NCBI RefSeq assembly: GCF_000599985.1
Contig: NZ_CP007445.1
Span: 496,001 to 560,000, forward strand
Source of the DNA: Gilliamella apicola
GTDB lineage: Bacteria > Pseudomonadota > Gammaproteobacteria > Enterobacterales > Orbaceae
Length of the DNA stretch: 64,000 bases
Direction of reading: 5' to 3'
Within the stretch, counting starts at the first letter, position 1. Each line of letters opens with the position of its first letter. Of the stretch, positions 50,145 to 58,944 are shown one piece after another. The translations under genes were made by a program, and so were the position numbers. Below the pieces are notes generated by a model. That model was not told the DNA's origin. It saw only the letters and a program-made list of their open reading frames with translations, and searched no databases.

Positions 50145-50816
50145 TTATTTTTGATAAATATAACGTTTTACAGGTCGACCAATTGATAAATAGGTTAAAT
50201 AACTCTCAAGTTCGCCTAGTTCCTCCAAATAATCAAGATATTTTTTTAAAGATATTCTTGATAAATTAATTAATTCAACAATTTCACTCATTGAAAATTC
50301 ATTGTTATAGCTAATAATTACCTCTCTAACCTTTTTTAGTGTTTGACTATCAATACCTTTGGGGAGATTTTTATAATGAATAGTTGGTTTTGCAAAAATA
50401 CGATCGTCTAGCTGGTTTTGATTAAGTATTTTTGATGATGATAATAAACGAATTCGTTCTTGGTATGAAATTAATGCAGTTCTTAATCGTTCAAAAGTGA
50501 AAGGTTTAACAATATAATCAATCACACCTAAGCGTAATGCTGTTTGGATATCGGCAGTATTACATGCAGCTGTAACCATAATTATATCAATTTTCGGATA
50601 ACTAATACGTATATGTTGTAAAAGTTCGAGCCCATTTAGTTTTGGCATAAAGACATCAAGTAAAATAAGATCAATATGGTTATCATGGATAAAATGTAAT
50701 GCCTGTTCTCCATTATTGACATTGGCAATTAAATTGAAACCAGAGATCATTTGTAAATACTTTTTGTTTAATTCGGCAACCATAGGATCATCTTCTACTA
50801 TTAAAACTTCAAGCAT
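50145..50816 (-). CDS. Response regulator, CitB/DcuR family
   Basis: Output partner of the adjacent kinase; 223 residues. The receiver domain (1-120) has the acidic pair D9-D10 (VEDDPMVAEL), phospho-acceptor Asp54 in LILLDVFMPK, and the conserved Lys in DYIVKPFTFERL. The C-terminal region (about 160-223) contains a helix-turn-helix of the CitB/DcuR type (MSEIVELINLSRISLKKYLDYLEELGEL). Its ATG overlaps the kinase gene by eight bases. Probable targets are the carboxylate carrier and malic enzyme genes upstream. Confidence 0.93.
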   Translation of the reverse strand: MLEVLIVEDDPMVAELNKKYLQMISGFNLIANVNNGEQALHFIHDNHIDLILLDVFMPKLNGLELLQHIRISYPKIDIIMVTAACNTADIQTALRLGVIDYIVKPFTFERLRTALISYQERIRLLSSSKILNQNQLDDRIFAKPTIHYKNLPKGIDSQTLKKVREVIISYNNEFSMSEIVELINLSRISLKKYLDYLEELGELESYLTYLSIGRPVKRYIYQK

Positions 50817-52446
50817 TAATTTCTTTCTCCTTATAGATCTCTTTTAAAGGCAATAATACTTTAAAACAGGCTCCTTTTTTATTATCTAAATCACATAATT
50901 GAATATGACCATTTAATTCATCTATGCTTGCTAAAACTAAGTAAAGCCCAATACCTCGATTATCCCCTTTAGTTGAATACCCTTTTTGAAAAATATATTG
51001 TGTATCTTCTTCTGAAATACCTTTACCATTATCAAAGATCTCTATTTGCAAGGTATTATTGGATATAATTAAATTTACATTTATCTGTTTCTCATCTAAA
51101 AATTGAACAGCATCTAAACCATTATCAATAAGATTCCCAAGGATTGTTATTAGACTATGGGTCACAGAGGTATTGGGAATAAGTTTTAATTCACCATCAA
51201 CATTTAAAGATAGGCAAACGCCTAATTCTCTTGCTCTGCTAAACTTACTATTTAAAAAACCAGCAATAATAGGATCTTTTATTGTTTGACTAATTACATT
51301 TGATTCAGCTTGTTTATTACCTATAATTTCTTCTAAGTAATCGATTAGTTCTTGCATATTATTGTTAAATGCTAAACCATAAATTACATGCAATTTATTG
51401 TTGAACTCATGAGATTGAGAACGTAATGCATCAGCATAACGATTTACTCCAGTAAGATTTTCAGCCAATTGTCGAACCTCAGTCATATCCCGAAATGAAG
51501 CAATGGCCCCAACTAATGATTCTTTTACAAACAAAGGTGTTCTATTGGTAAGAATTACGACACCATTGATATTTTGTTCACAATCATATTGAGCAACACC
51601 CGTCATCATGACTTCATATAATCGAGTATTGGGAATGATGTCGTCAATTTGTTGTCCAATGATATTTTCTTTACTATTACTAATACGTAATATGCGCCTT
51701 GCTTCATTATTAATTTGAGTTATAAAGCCTTGACGATTAACCACAACGATCCCTTCTTTAACTGTTCTGATGATTGCATTTCTCTCTTCAAAGAGCTGTG
51801 CCATTTCTAATGGCTCAAGTCCATATAGGATTTTTTTTATATTGCGGGATAGTAATGAGGCCAAAATGATGGCAATGACTAAGGATGCAACTAATGATAA
51901 CCAAATAGGTTGACTTGTTCTTGCTGCTAAATGGTCAATTTTCTTTAGAGTTTGACCAACTAGAACTCCGCCGATTTGCTGATGATGCTCATTAAAAATA
52001 GGACTAAATGCACGAACAGAATCACCTAATGTTCCTTTAGCAATTGATGTATAAGATTCACCTTTTAATGCTCTTTGTTCATCACCTCCAACAACGAATC
52101 GACCTATTTTATTTTTATCAGGATGAGAATAACGAACACCTTGCATATTGAAAATGACGACAAAATCAACTTGCGCCAACTTTCGGACTTGCTCAGTATT
52201 TGTTTGAATAAAATCTAAATTTTGTGTGGTTAGATTTTCTATTTTATCAATAAAATCTTTTGAATTTGAAATTATATTAGCTATATTTTCAACTTGTTGA
52301 CGCGAATGGGTTAAATACTCATCGTTTACAACATGGATAATATAAATATTTTGTGCAATAACTGAAAGTATGAATACTAAACAAATTAAGCTAATGAGTT
52401 TAACTTTTAGTGTTAATCGATTAAAGAGATACTTCATTTTTATCAT
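50809..52446 (-). CDS. Sensor histidine kinase, CitA/DcuS family
   Basis: Membrane sensor of C4-dicarboxylates or citrate; 545 residues. Two membrane segments (about 13-33 and 182-202) bracket a periplasmic Cache/PDC domain with RYSHPDKNKIGRF and GESYTSIAKGTLGDSVRAFSP, the carboxylate-binding style of DcuS/CitA/MalK. A cytoplasmic PAS domain (about 220-325) precedes the phospho-acceptor His in RSQSHEFNNKLHV. The ATPase domain shows N box NLIDNGLDAV, DNGKGIS and RGIGLYLV. Located 108 bases after the malic enzyme gene, so malate is the likeliest ligand; citrate or fumarate are alternatives. Confidence 0.93.
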   Translation of the reverse strand: MIKMKYLFNRLTLKVKLISLICLVFILSVIAQNIYIIHVVNDEYLTHSRQQVENIANIISNSKDFIDKIENLTTQNLDFIQTNTEQVRKLAQVDFVVIFNMQGVRYSHPDKNKIGRFVVGGDEQRALKGESYTSIAKGTLGDSVRAFSPIFNEHHQQIGGVLVGQTLKKIDHLAARTSQPIWLSLVASLVIAIILASLLSRNIKKILYGLEPLEMAQLFEERNAIIRTVKEGIVVVNRQGFITQINNEARRILRISNSKENIIGQQIDDIIPNTRLYEVMMTGVAQYDCEQNINGVVILTNRTPLFVKESLVGAIASFRDMTEVRQLAENLTGVNRYADALRSQSHEFNNKLHVIYGLAFNNNMQELIDYLEEIIGNKQAESNVISQTIKDPIIAGFLNSKFSRARELGVCLSLNVDGELKLIPNTSVTHSLITILGNLIDNGLDAVQFLDEKQINVNLIISNNTLQIEIFDNGKGISEEDTQYIFQKGYSTKGDNRGIGLYLVLASIDELNGHIQLCDLDNKKGACFKVLLPLKEIYKEKEINA

Positions 52447-52554
52447 TCAATTTATTAATACTAACATCATCGTCCTAACGTATTAAATACCTACTAACAA
52501 AAAAGATTATTAGTAGGTATATTGGAAATAAGTTAGATAATTTCAGAATGCTTA

Positions 52555-53712
52555 TTAATATTTAGCTGCATTTTTTACACTTTCTGCAACTATTTTTGCC
52601 ACATTTGGCTCAAAGGCATTTGGTAAAATACAATCAACTGATAATTTATCATTAGATACAATGCTTGCTAAACCTTTGGCTGCGGCTAATTGCATTTCTA
52701 ATGTAATATTTTTGGCTCTTGCATCTAAAGCTCCTCTAAAAATACCCGGAAATGCTAAAACATTATTGATTTGATTAGGATAATCACTACGCCCTGTACC
52801 AACAATATAAGCTCCAGCTGCTTTGGCTTCTTCTGGAAAAATTTCAGGTGTTGGGTTAGCCATTGCAAAAATAATTGATTTTTCAGCCATTGTAGACACC
52901 CATTCAGGTTTTAATACTCCTGGCGCTGACACACCAATAAATACATCTGCATTCTTTACTGCATCTTGTAAGGTTCCACGCTGTTTTGAACGATTAGTTC
53001 TTTTTGCCATTGCCATATGATGAGAAGGTAGAGAACTATCATCTTCAGATAAAATTCCTATTTTATCGACTACTTTTAGATCTGTTACCCCAGCAGCTAA
53101 TAGCATATCTGCAATAGCAATACCCGCCGCGCCCCCACCGTTTATTACCACTTTGGCTGATTCAAGTTTTTTATTTGCAACTTTCAGGGCATTATATAAT
53201 GCAGCTAAAACAACAATTGCGGTGCCATGTTGGTCATCATGAAAAACAGGAATATCTAAAATTTCTTGTAAACGTTTTTCAATTTCAAAACAGCGTGGAG
53301 CACTGATGTCTTCTAGATTAATACCACCAAAGGATGGTGCAAGCGCAGCAATATGTTTAACAAGCTCATCTGGATCTTGAGTGTTTAACGATAAAGGAAT
53401 TGCATCTACATTGGCAAATTTTTTAAATAATATCGCTTTACCTTCCATAACTGGAATAGCCGCTTCTGGTCCAATATTACCAAGTCCTAATACTGCAGAA
53501 CCATCGGTAATGACTGCCACTAAATTACGTTTACTTGTATATTCATAAACAGATTCGGGATGTTGAGCGATCTCTGTACAAACAGCTGCCACCCCAGGAG
53601 TATAAGCAACGCTAAGATCTGACATTGAATTAACGGGTACTTTTGATTTGATTTCAAATTTACCATGCATTTGTTTACTAATGGCTAAAGCTTTTTCTTG
53701 AACTGTTGTCAT
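52555..53712 (-). CDS. Malic enzyme (oxaloacetate-decarboxylating)
   Basis: Converts L-malate to pyruvate and CO2 with NAD(P). The 385 residues correspond to the short, single-domain bacterial form without the PTA-like extension of Mae[52 protein letters not shown] and the cofactor loop [18 protein letters not shown] are present, the last with GGGAAG where GAGAAG is commoner. ATG with AAGGAAT upstream. It lies 121 bases after the carrier gene; together they allow malate uptake and conversion to pyruvate. Confidence 0.94.
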   Translation of the reverse strand: MTTVQEKALAISKQMHGKFEIKSKVPVNSMSDLSVAYTPGVAAVCTEIAQHPESVYEYTSKRNLVAVITDGSAVLGLGNIGPEAAIPVMEGKAILFKKFANVDAIPLSLNTQDPDELVKHIAALAPSFGGINLEDISAPRCFEIEKRLQEILDIPVFHDDQHGTAIVVLAALYNALKVANKKLESAKVVINGGGAAGIAIADMLLAAGVTDLKVVDKIGILSEDDSSLPSHHMAMAKRTNRSKQRGTLQDAVKNADVFIGVSAPGVLKPEWVSTMAEKSIIFAMANPTPEIFPEEAKAAGAYIVGTGRSDYPNQINNVLAFPGIFRGALDARAKNITLEMQLAAAKGLASIVSNDKLSVDCILPNAFEPNVAKIVAESVKNAAKY

Positions 53713-53833
53713 GATTATTCCTTTCTGATTACACTTAAAAACTATTAAATTAATATCTAATATTTTTGTTATTTATATTGTATTAATTACTTTTAATGTC
53801 ATAGATCTTCATTACTTTTATAAAATTGTGCAA

Positions 53834-55129
53834 CTACATATGTAAGTATCTTAATAATGCTGTGGTACATATCACCATTAAAGCTCCTCCTAATCGTGTT
53901 GCTACTTGGGCAAATGGCATTAAGTTCATTCTATTTGCCGTTGACAGTATCGCTACATCACCTGTTCCACCCATACCACTTTGACATGATGAGATAATCG
54001 AAGCTTCAACAGGATACATTTTTAGGAAAAAACTACAGACAAAACCTGTCATTGACACGGTAAATACTACAGAAATAATGGTTATAAAATAAGGAATAGT
54101 TAAAACATTCACAACACTGCCTAAATCAATATATAGCAGACCTAAACCAGCCATTAAAGGGAAAGTAAAATTACCTGAGATAAATTTATACCATTGTTGA
54201 CTACCACGTTCGACACTTTCAGGTAATAAACGAAAATATTTAACAAATGCAGTAGCAATAATCATTAATACTGGACCAGGAAAATGGGTAATCTTTTCCA
54301 AAATCATACCAAATATGAACAATGTGGCTAAAATCATCACCGCCCCACTCATTGCTCTGGCGTCTAATGGAGTTTTATCTTCTTTTAAAGCATCTGTTAA
54401 TCCATCAAATTCAATTTTTACTAATTGGCCATGACCACTTAAATGAGGTTTTACTTCACCAATTCGACTCATTATGGCGGTAAAGGTAATTGCAAAAAAG
54501 TTACCTACTACTGTTGCAGGAATTAATGCACTTACAAATTTATCATAGTCTTGTTCAAGGATATTACTATAAGCGTTAGACAGTTGTAATACGCCTTCAC
54601 CAATTCCTCCTGCCATAACAGGTGAAACAGTATAGAAAAATGCATGTTCCCAAGTATCACCAAAAGCAACAGCAACACACACACCGACTAAAGCAGCTAA
54701 GCACATACCAAGTAACATCGGAATCATCATACGAATAAAGCCTTGTATCAAAATGACTCTATGCATACCTAAAATACTACCACACACTAAGCTTGCAATA
54801 TAAAAGAGTAAAAAATTAGAATCTTTCATTAACATTTTGGCTGCTGTTAAAGTATTTTCATCAAAAACACCGCAGTAAACTAGTAATGAGGGTACAATTA
54901 ACGATAAAATTGCTGGTGCCCCAAATTTTTTAAAAAATGGTATATTTTGACCTACTGTCCCTAAAAACCAACCTAATGGTAAAATAACAGCAAATCCCCC
55001 AATTAGTGTTTTTGGCAACATATCTAATTGGGCAGCAATAATCACAATAATTGAACAAATCGCAAAAATGGGTAAGGGTAGCGATCCTATGTAGATTTTA
55101 TTAATTTGGAAATCCTTCGTCATGCTCAT
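53834..55129 (-). CDS. 2-hydroxycarboxylate transporter (malate/citrate)
   Basis: Sodium- or proton-coupled carrier of the 2HCT family (CitS, MaeN, CimH, MleP); 431 residues with about eleven hydrophobic segments. The two re-entrant-loop signatures are visible as VMAGGIGEGVLQLS in the first half and CQSGMGGTGDVAILS in the second. The preference for malate is inferred from the malic enzyme next door; citrate or exchange with lactate is possible. First gene of the minus-strand carboxylate unit. Confidence 0.92.
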   Translation of the reverse strand: MSMTKDFQINKIYIGSLPLPIFAICSIIVIIAAQLDMLPKTLIGGFAVILPLGWFLGTVGQNIPFFKKFGAPAILSLIVPSLLVYCGVFDENTLTAAKMLMKDSNFLLFYIASLVCGSILGMHRVILIQGFIRMMIPMLLGMCLAALVGVCVAVAFGDTWEHAFFYTVSPVMAGGIGEGVLQLSNAYSNILEQDYDKFVSALIPATVVGNFFAITFTAIMSRIGEVKPHLSGHGQLVKIEFDGLTDALKEDKTPLDARAMSGAVMILATLFIFGMILEKITHFPGPVLMIIATAFVKYFRLLPESVERGSQQWYKFISGNFTFPLMAGLGLLYIDLGSVVNVLTIPYFITIISVVFTVSMTGFVCSFFLKMYPVEASIISSCQSGMGGTGDVAILSTANRMNLMPFAQVATRLGGALMVICTTALLRYLHM

Positions 55130-55288
55130 AACTCAACCTTTTTGTTGTTTAATTTGGCTTTGGAACCTTAAACAGTATAGTTGTTGATGAAAAATTCAGA
55201 AGAATACGAAAGTTATATAACTAATTATGTAATTAATGTAAGTCATTTAACTATTTTTAAAAACATTAAATTTTTAACTAATAGTCAA

Positions 55289-55540
55289 TCAGGAAAAACC
55301 GTATTTAAGTAAGCACTCTTGCGCTTGCTTATTTTGCAAAAAATCGATAAATAATTTTGCTACGATATTTGTTGGATTGAGTAGGGCTATACTATATTCA
55401 ATAGTAGGAAGAAGATGATTGGGTATATCAATAATCGTTAATTGGGAATTTTGTTGTATTACGGGAGCATAATTGGCATAACCGATAAAAACATCTATCG
55501 TATTATTTAATAGAAAGTATTGAATAAGAATAAAATACAA
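55289..55540 (-). pseudogene. C-terminal remnant of an ABC substrate-binding protein (ModA-like)
   Basis: The 83 open codons match only the end of molybdate-type periplasmic binding proteins: a DVFIGYANYAP strand, LPTIEYSIALL, and the typical finish AKLFIDFLQNKQAQECLLKYGF. There is no signal peptide or N-terminal lobe, and the frame upstream closes with a stop and loses similarity. The apparent start at 55540 is internal to the family. The assignment to ModA rather than another small-ligand binder is tentative. Confidence 0.65.
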
Positions 55541-55629
55541 AATTACTTTCTTAATAAAAAAGCGGTAATTAATACCACCTTGAATTTACTATAAATTAAT
55601 CAATTTATATGGACTTAATTTAAAATAAC

Positions 55630-55895
55630 CTATTTTTCTACTTTAGTCGTTGCATAAGGTCCATATAATATTCCATTTGCTTTTATTGGATTTTGTGCAA
55701 ATAATCGTGCCGTAGCAACTCCTGAAATTGCAATACTGTGATCTCTGACTGTATCGGTGATTTGTGTAATTGCAGCAGAAATTAAACTCGCAATTAGACT
55801 ATTGCTAGATTGTTTATTTTCTAAACTTGAAGCTGATGCAAAGTCCGTCTAGAGCTTTTTCAAAGCGAACATCGACTAGTTTTGTGTCTAATGTT
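55630..55895 (-). pseudogene. Decayed gene remnant
   Basis: Read on the minus strand, about 73 codons ending at the stop 55630-55632 are open. They contain coherent stretches such as SLISAAITQITDTVRDHS and GVATARLFAQNP, ending NGILYGPYATTKVEK. A stop near 55850 breaks the frame, and a different frame continues upstream (LDTKLVDVRFEKALDG), indicating a frameshift. The end resembles small Gram-negative lipoproteins or peripheral membrane proteins, but I cannot name a family. It lies downstream of the lipoprotein gene on the same strand. Confidence 0.5.
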
Positions 55896-56134
55896 TCCCG
55901 TGTGTCACTTTGAATAATTTAAAAAGAACTTTAATAAGGTGGATAGATTTAATGTTATCAAATTTACAATAGAAAGTTAGTATAGCTGACCTCAATAATA
56001 ATTATACTAACCATATATTGCATTGAATAGTTTTATTATATTAAAAAAAAACAGCTATATAATTAAATGAAATATACTCAAACGTATGCATAACCTCAAA
56101 CTTTTTGACAAAATTATTTTAAATTATGGCAATA

Positions 56135-56722
56135 TTATTGACGTACTAAACACTCTTGAATTTTATCAACATCTTTATTTAGAGCCTCAATAACAAGATC
56201 AGGGTGATCCCTTTCAATAGTTTTAATATTCTCAAATCCATCATTTATTGATGAGCCAGTATATTGCTGAGCTTGCTTAATATTACTAAATAGGTAATGA
56301 ATACCATTTTTATTACGAGTAGTGGTTAAAGTATAACTTACAAAATATTTTGAGTAATATTGATAATCTGTTACAGCATTAGCAACAACATTATTACCTT
56401 CAACAAGTTTTATTGTGTCGCCACCACTAACAGTAATTGATTGATGATTATTCATATTGTAATAAGACCACCAATGTGAACCATAGTAATTTTCATTAGT
56501 GAGTACTACAGGACTATTATCAAGTTCTTGTGCGATGCAGAGCGATAATGAAGAACGAAGTATGGTGATAGGTCTTGATGTACTATATTTCTTCAATATA
56601 TCTATGCCAGACGAGTTTTGACCAATTTCTACTCCTTCAGTTTGATAAATTGACATCATTTTTTGAGATGTACAGCCAGTTAGCAAAGCAAATATTGTAA
56701 AAATTCCAATTAACTTTTTCAT
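56135..56722 (-). CDS. Lipoprotein of unknown function
   Basis: 195 residues with an N-terminal lipoprotein signal: MKKLIGIFTIFALLTGC, lipobox LTGC and lipidated Cys17. Ser follows two residues later (CTS), which favours the outer membrane. The mature part has aromatic and polar stretches (YYGSHWWSYYNMNNHQ) and two further Cys that could pair. I recognise no family. ATG preceded by AAAAAGGGCAT. It is flanked by decayed remnants and a kinase-like gene, in a region of lower gene density. Confidence 0.78.
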   Translation of the reverse strand: MKKLIGIFTIFALLTGCTSQKMMSIYQTEGVEIGQNSSGIDILKKYSTSRPITILRSSLSLCIAQELDNSPVVLTNENYYGSHWWSYYNMNNHQSITVSGGDTIKLVEGNNVVANAVTDYQYYSKYFVSYTLTTTRNKNGIHYLFSNIKQAQQYTGSSINDGFENIKTIERDHPDLVIEALNKDVDKIQECLVRQ

Positions 56723-56871
56723 ATAATGCCCTTTTTAGAGTAAGCTAATTAATTCTAGCTGTTTACGTATTGATTTGCTAGTGTTTGCTAAAGGATTATG
56801 AATATTAATCAAAAATAGATTGTTTATTGATATTAATTCAACAAGGTATACTGTTAAAGTAAAAATTAGAT

Positions 56872-56896
56872 ATGAGAGAAATTAAAATTCTCTCAT
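56872..56896 (-). terminator. Terminator of the WaaY-like gene
   Basis: Perfect 9-bp stem ATGAGAGAA (56872-56880) with TTCTCTCAT (56888-56896), 7-base loop, eight bases past the stop of the minus-strand gene. A T-rich stretch (AATTTTT) lies a few bases further on that strand. Confidence 0.72.
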
Positions 56897-56904
56897 TCAT
56901 TTTG

Positions 56905-57609
56905 TTAAACCTCTTTACCTCGTAATTTGCGAGATAATTTTTTAAATCCGTGAGTAAATTTTTTAATTGCCATTGCCATAACGGGTACTTTAATTTTGAT
57001 ATTGAAACGTTCTTTTAACTCGATAGCATCATTGGCCTTAGTTAACCAAATAAAGCCTGAATTAGTCAAATCAATTGCTTTAATCTTTCCTTCTGGTGTT
57101 AAAATAAAATTACCACCATGTACATCATTCGAAACCAAATTATAACTATGTAACTTTTCAATACAATCTTTTACTTGATCGCCATATTTATTCATCTCTT
57201 CCCATTTCAAGGAACGACCTTCAACAAAATTGAATATCATATAGTGACGTTTGGTTTTTTTATCAAATGCGACCAAATAAAGCTCATAAGCGATGTCGCA
57301 CTTATCAAGTGAAATTTTTGCTAACTTATGAATTAAATTGAAATAAAAATCACCTGTAATTTTAGCAATAATTCGACGCTCTAAACGTTCTTCTACACCG
57401 CCATCAATTTTAAAAATAAATTTGCTTTGATTATGATTAATTAGATATGTATATCGTTCTAATTTATCACTGGGATCAAGTAACTCATGATGTCCTTCTT
57501 CAGCCAAAAACTGATCAAAAAGGTCTAAATAATTTATTTCATTATTTTCTACATAAGCGAACTTCATATCGCCGTGTTCAATTTCAATAATGTTTGCAAA
57601 GTTATTCAA
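56905..57609 (-). CDS. Lipopolysaccharide core kinase, WaaY/RfaY-like
   Basis: Eukaryotic-kinase-like protein of 234 residues, the size of WaaY, which phosphorylates heptose II of the LPS inner core. Kinase elements: FIFKIDGG with the likely ATP lysine, the catalytic loop SNDVHGGNFIL (Asp, His, Asn), and AIDLTNSGF in place of DFG. The very basic C-terminus (KKFTHGFKKLSRKLRGKEV) suits membrane association. No other core-LPS genes are adjacent, so the target sugar is inferred from family only. Confidence 0.75.
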   Translation of the reverse strand: MNNFANIIEIEHGDMKFAYVENNEINYLDLFDQFLAEEGHHELLDPSDKLERYTYLINHNQSKFIFKIDGGVEERLERRIIAKITGDFYFNLIHKLAKISLDKCDIAYELYLVAFDKKTKRHYMIFNFVEGRSLKWEEMNKYGDQVKDCIEKLHSYNLVSNDVHGGNFILTPEGKIKAIDLTNSGFIWLTKANDAIELKERFNIKIKVPVMAMAIKKFTHGFKKLSRKLRGKEV

Positions 57610-57820
57610 ATTTTAAGTCCCAAGATACATCAAAAAATTGGTTTATCTTAAACACTATCAAGCTTAAAGTAAATGAAACTGTCAATTTTTAAGAAGATAC
57701 GAATTAGGACAAACAATAGAGATCAATGAGTTATTTTCAATTCTACTCCTTAAAGTTAATAGAAAAGGATATATAAATTGACAAAATAAAGAACCAATTA
57801 TAAAAAGTCAGCTGATATCT
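57610..57820. other. Gap between WaaY-like gene and tandem repeat
   Basis: No coding frame of interest. It must contain the minus-strand promoter of the WaaY-like gene, but I cannot assign its elements. Confidence 0.4.
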
Positions 57821-57874
57821 AATCATCTAAATCATCTAAATCATCTAAATCATCTAAATCATCTAAATCTTCTA
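57821..57874. repeat. 9-base tandem repeat (six units)
   Basis: Five perfect AATCATCTA units (57821-57865) and one AATCTTCTA unit (57866-57874), without spacers. Not inside a recognised gene. The 9-base period would not shift a reading frame, but changes in unit number could alter spacing of regulatory sites. Confidence 0.93.
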
Positions 57875-58097
57875 AATGGAGATATGAGCCATTGATTTTT
57901 GCATAAACTTAAAAGTATTGGCTTTGTTAATGATTCGTAATAAATTTGTTTTTAATTTTTGTCAAAATTGATACTTTTCATTTGCAAAAAAAAGATATTT
58001 CTTCAACAATTCTATATTGTTATTTAGTTACAAATTATTTTTTATTAGATGGATAGCTAAATGCTATTCACGTTCTAAATATTATCAATTAACAATA

Positions 58098-58119
58098 AAA
58101 TGTGATTAAGTTAACATTT
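58098..58119 (+). promoter_or_regulatory. CRP-like site of the GntR operon
   Basis: AAATGTGA (58098-58105), six bases TTAAGT, TAACATTT (58112-58119). The left arm matches the CRP consensus fully and the right arm misses one base. It lies about 100 bases upstream of the regulator gene, just before the operator-like repeats. Confidence 0.82.
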
Positions 58120-58132
58120 TGTTTAAAAATAG

Positions 58133-58172
58133 GTTGTCCATAGTTGTACATAGTTGTCTATGGATGTATATT
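58133..58172 (+). promoter_or_regulatory. Candidate GntR operator
   Basis: Four similar 10-base units in tandem: GTTGTCCATA, GTTGTACATA, GTTGTCTATG, GATGTATATT (58133, 58143, 58153, 58163). Within them is a perfect 7-bp dyad, TCCATAG (58138-58144) with CTATGGA (58158-58164). The block ends 28 bases before the GntR gene, a natural autoregulatory site. Confidence 0.72.
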
Positions 58173-58200
58173 TAACTTAACCAATATTTTGGGGTAACCA

Positions 58201-58935
58201 ATGAATATAAACAAATTTTCTAGCACACCACTTTACGTACAAGTGAAAGAGTGGATAAGAAATCAGATATATCGTAATGATTTGAAAGCTGGAGATAGAA
58301 TTCCTTCAGAAAATGAGATTATGAGCATACTTTCTGTTAGTCGAGGCACAGTTAGAAAAGCGGTTGAATTATTGATTAATGAATCTGTTTTAGAACAAAT
58401 TCAAGGAAAAGGAACTTATGTAAAAGCTGAAAATATCTCTTATCAATTAGGCTATGGTTTACAGTCATTTGCAGAATCGTTAGAGATGCAACATGTTAAG
58501 TTCACTACCGAAGTTATTACTAAAAGAGTTGAAAGAGCAAACGAATATATTAGTGGAAAATTACAAGTTCCAGTTAATTCGAACATTTTTTATATGGAAA
58601 GGGTAAGAAGCGTTAATGGCGAAAAAATTATGTTTATAGAAAATAGAATCAATTTGTCTTTATGTCCAGAAATAGAGCATGTGGATTTTACAAAATATAG
58701 TTTATTTAGTGAATTAGAGCGGATTACTCATAAAAAGATAGATCACTCGGATTGTCGATATTCAGCTCGAGTGGTTGGAAAAGAACGGGCAGATATATTA
58801 AATATTAGTGATATATCTCCAGTTCTTCATTTAGAACAATTAGTTTACTTTGATGACGGCCAACCAATTGAATTTGGTAATGTATGGTTAAAGTCAAATG
58901 TTAACTACTTGGGGACAACACTTAGACGAAAGTAG
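58201..58935 (+). CDS. GntR-family regulator, HutC subfamily
   Basis: Repressor of 244 residues. The N-terminal winged helix (about 5-75) shows TPLYVQVKEWIRNQIYRNDL, KAGDRIPSENEIMSILSVSRGTVRKA and QGKGTYV. The C-terminal UTRA effector domain (about 90-240) has YMERVRSVNGEKIMFIENRI and a typical LEQLVYFDDGQPIEFGNVW. HutC-type UTRA domains usually bind a phosphosugar or similar small ligand. First gene of the plus-strand operon that follows; the aldolase starts nine bases later. Confidence 0.93.
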   Translation: MNINKFSSTPLYVQVKEWIRNQIYRNDLKAGDRIPSENEIMSILSVSRGTVRKAVELLINESVLEQIQGKGTYVKAENISYQLGYGLQSFAESLEMQHVKFTTEVITKRVERANEYISGKLQVPVNSNIFYMERVRSVNGEKIMFIENRINLSLCPEIEHVDFTKYSLFSELERITHKKIDHSDCRYSARVVGKERADILNISDISPVLHLEQLVYFDDGQPIEFGNVWLKSNVNYLGTTLRRK

Positions 58936-58944
58936 GAGTAAATT

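Noticed and set aside
55289..55540. Independent small gene of 83 codons
   Set aside because: Its content matches only the C-terminal end of periplasmic binding proteins and it lacks a signal peptide and ribosome site, so it is listed as a remnant.
57821..57874. CRISPR-like array
   Set aside because: The 9-base units are directly adjacent with no spacers, and no cas genes are present; it is a simple tandem repeat.
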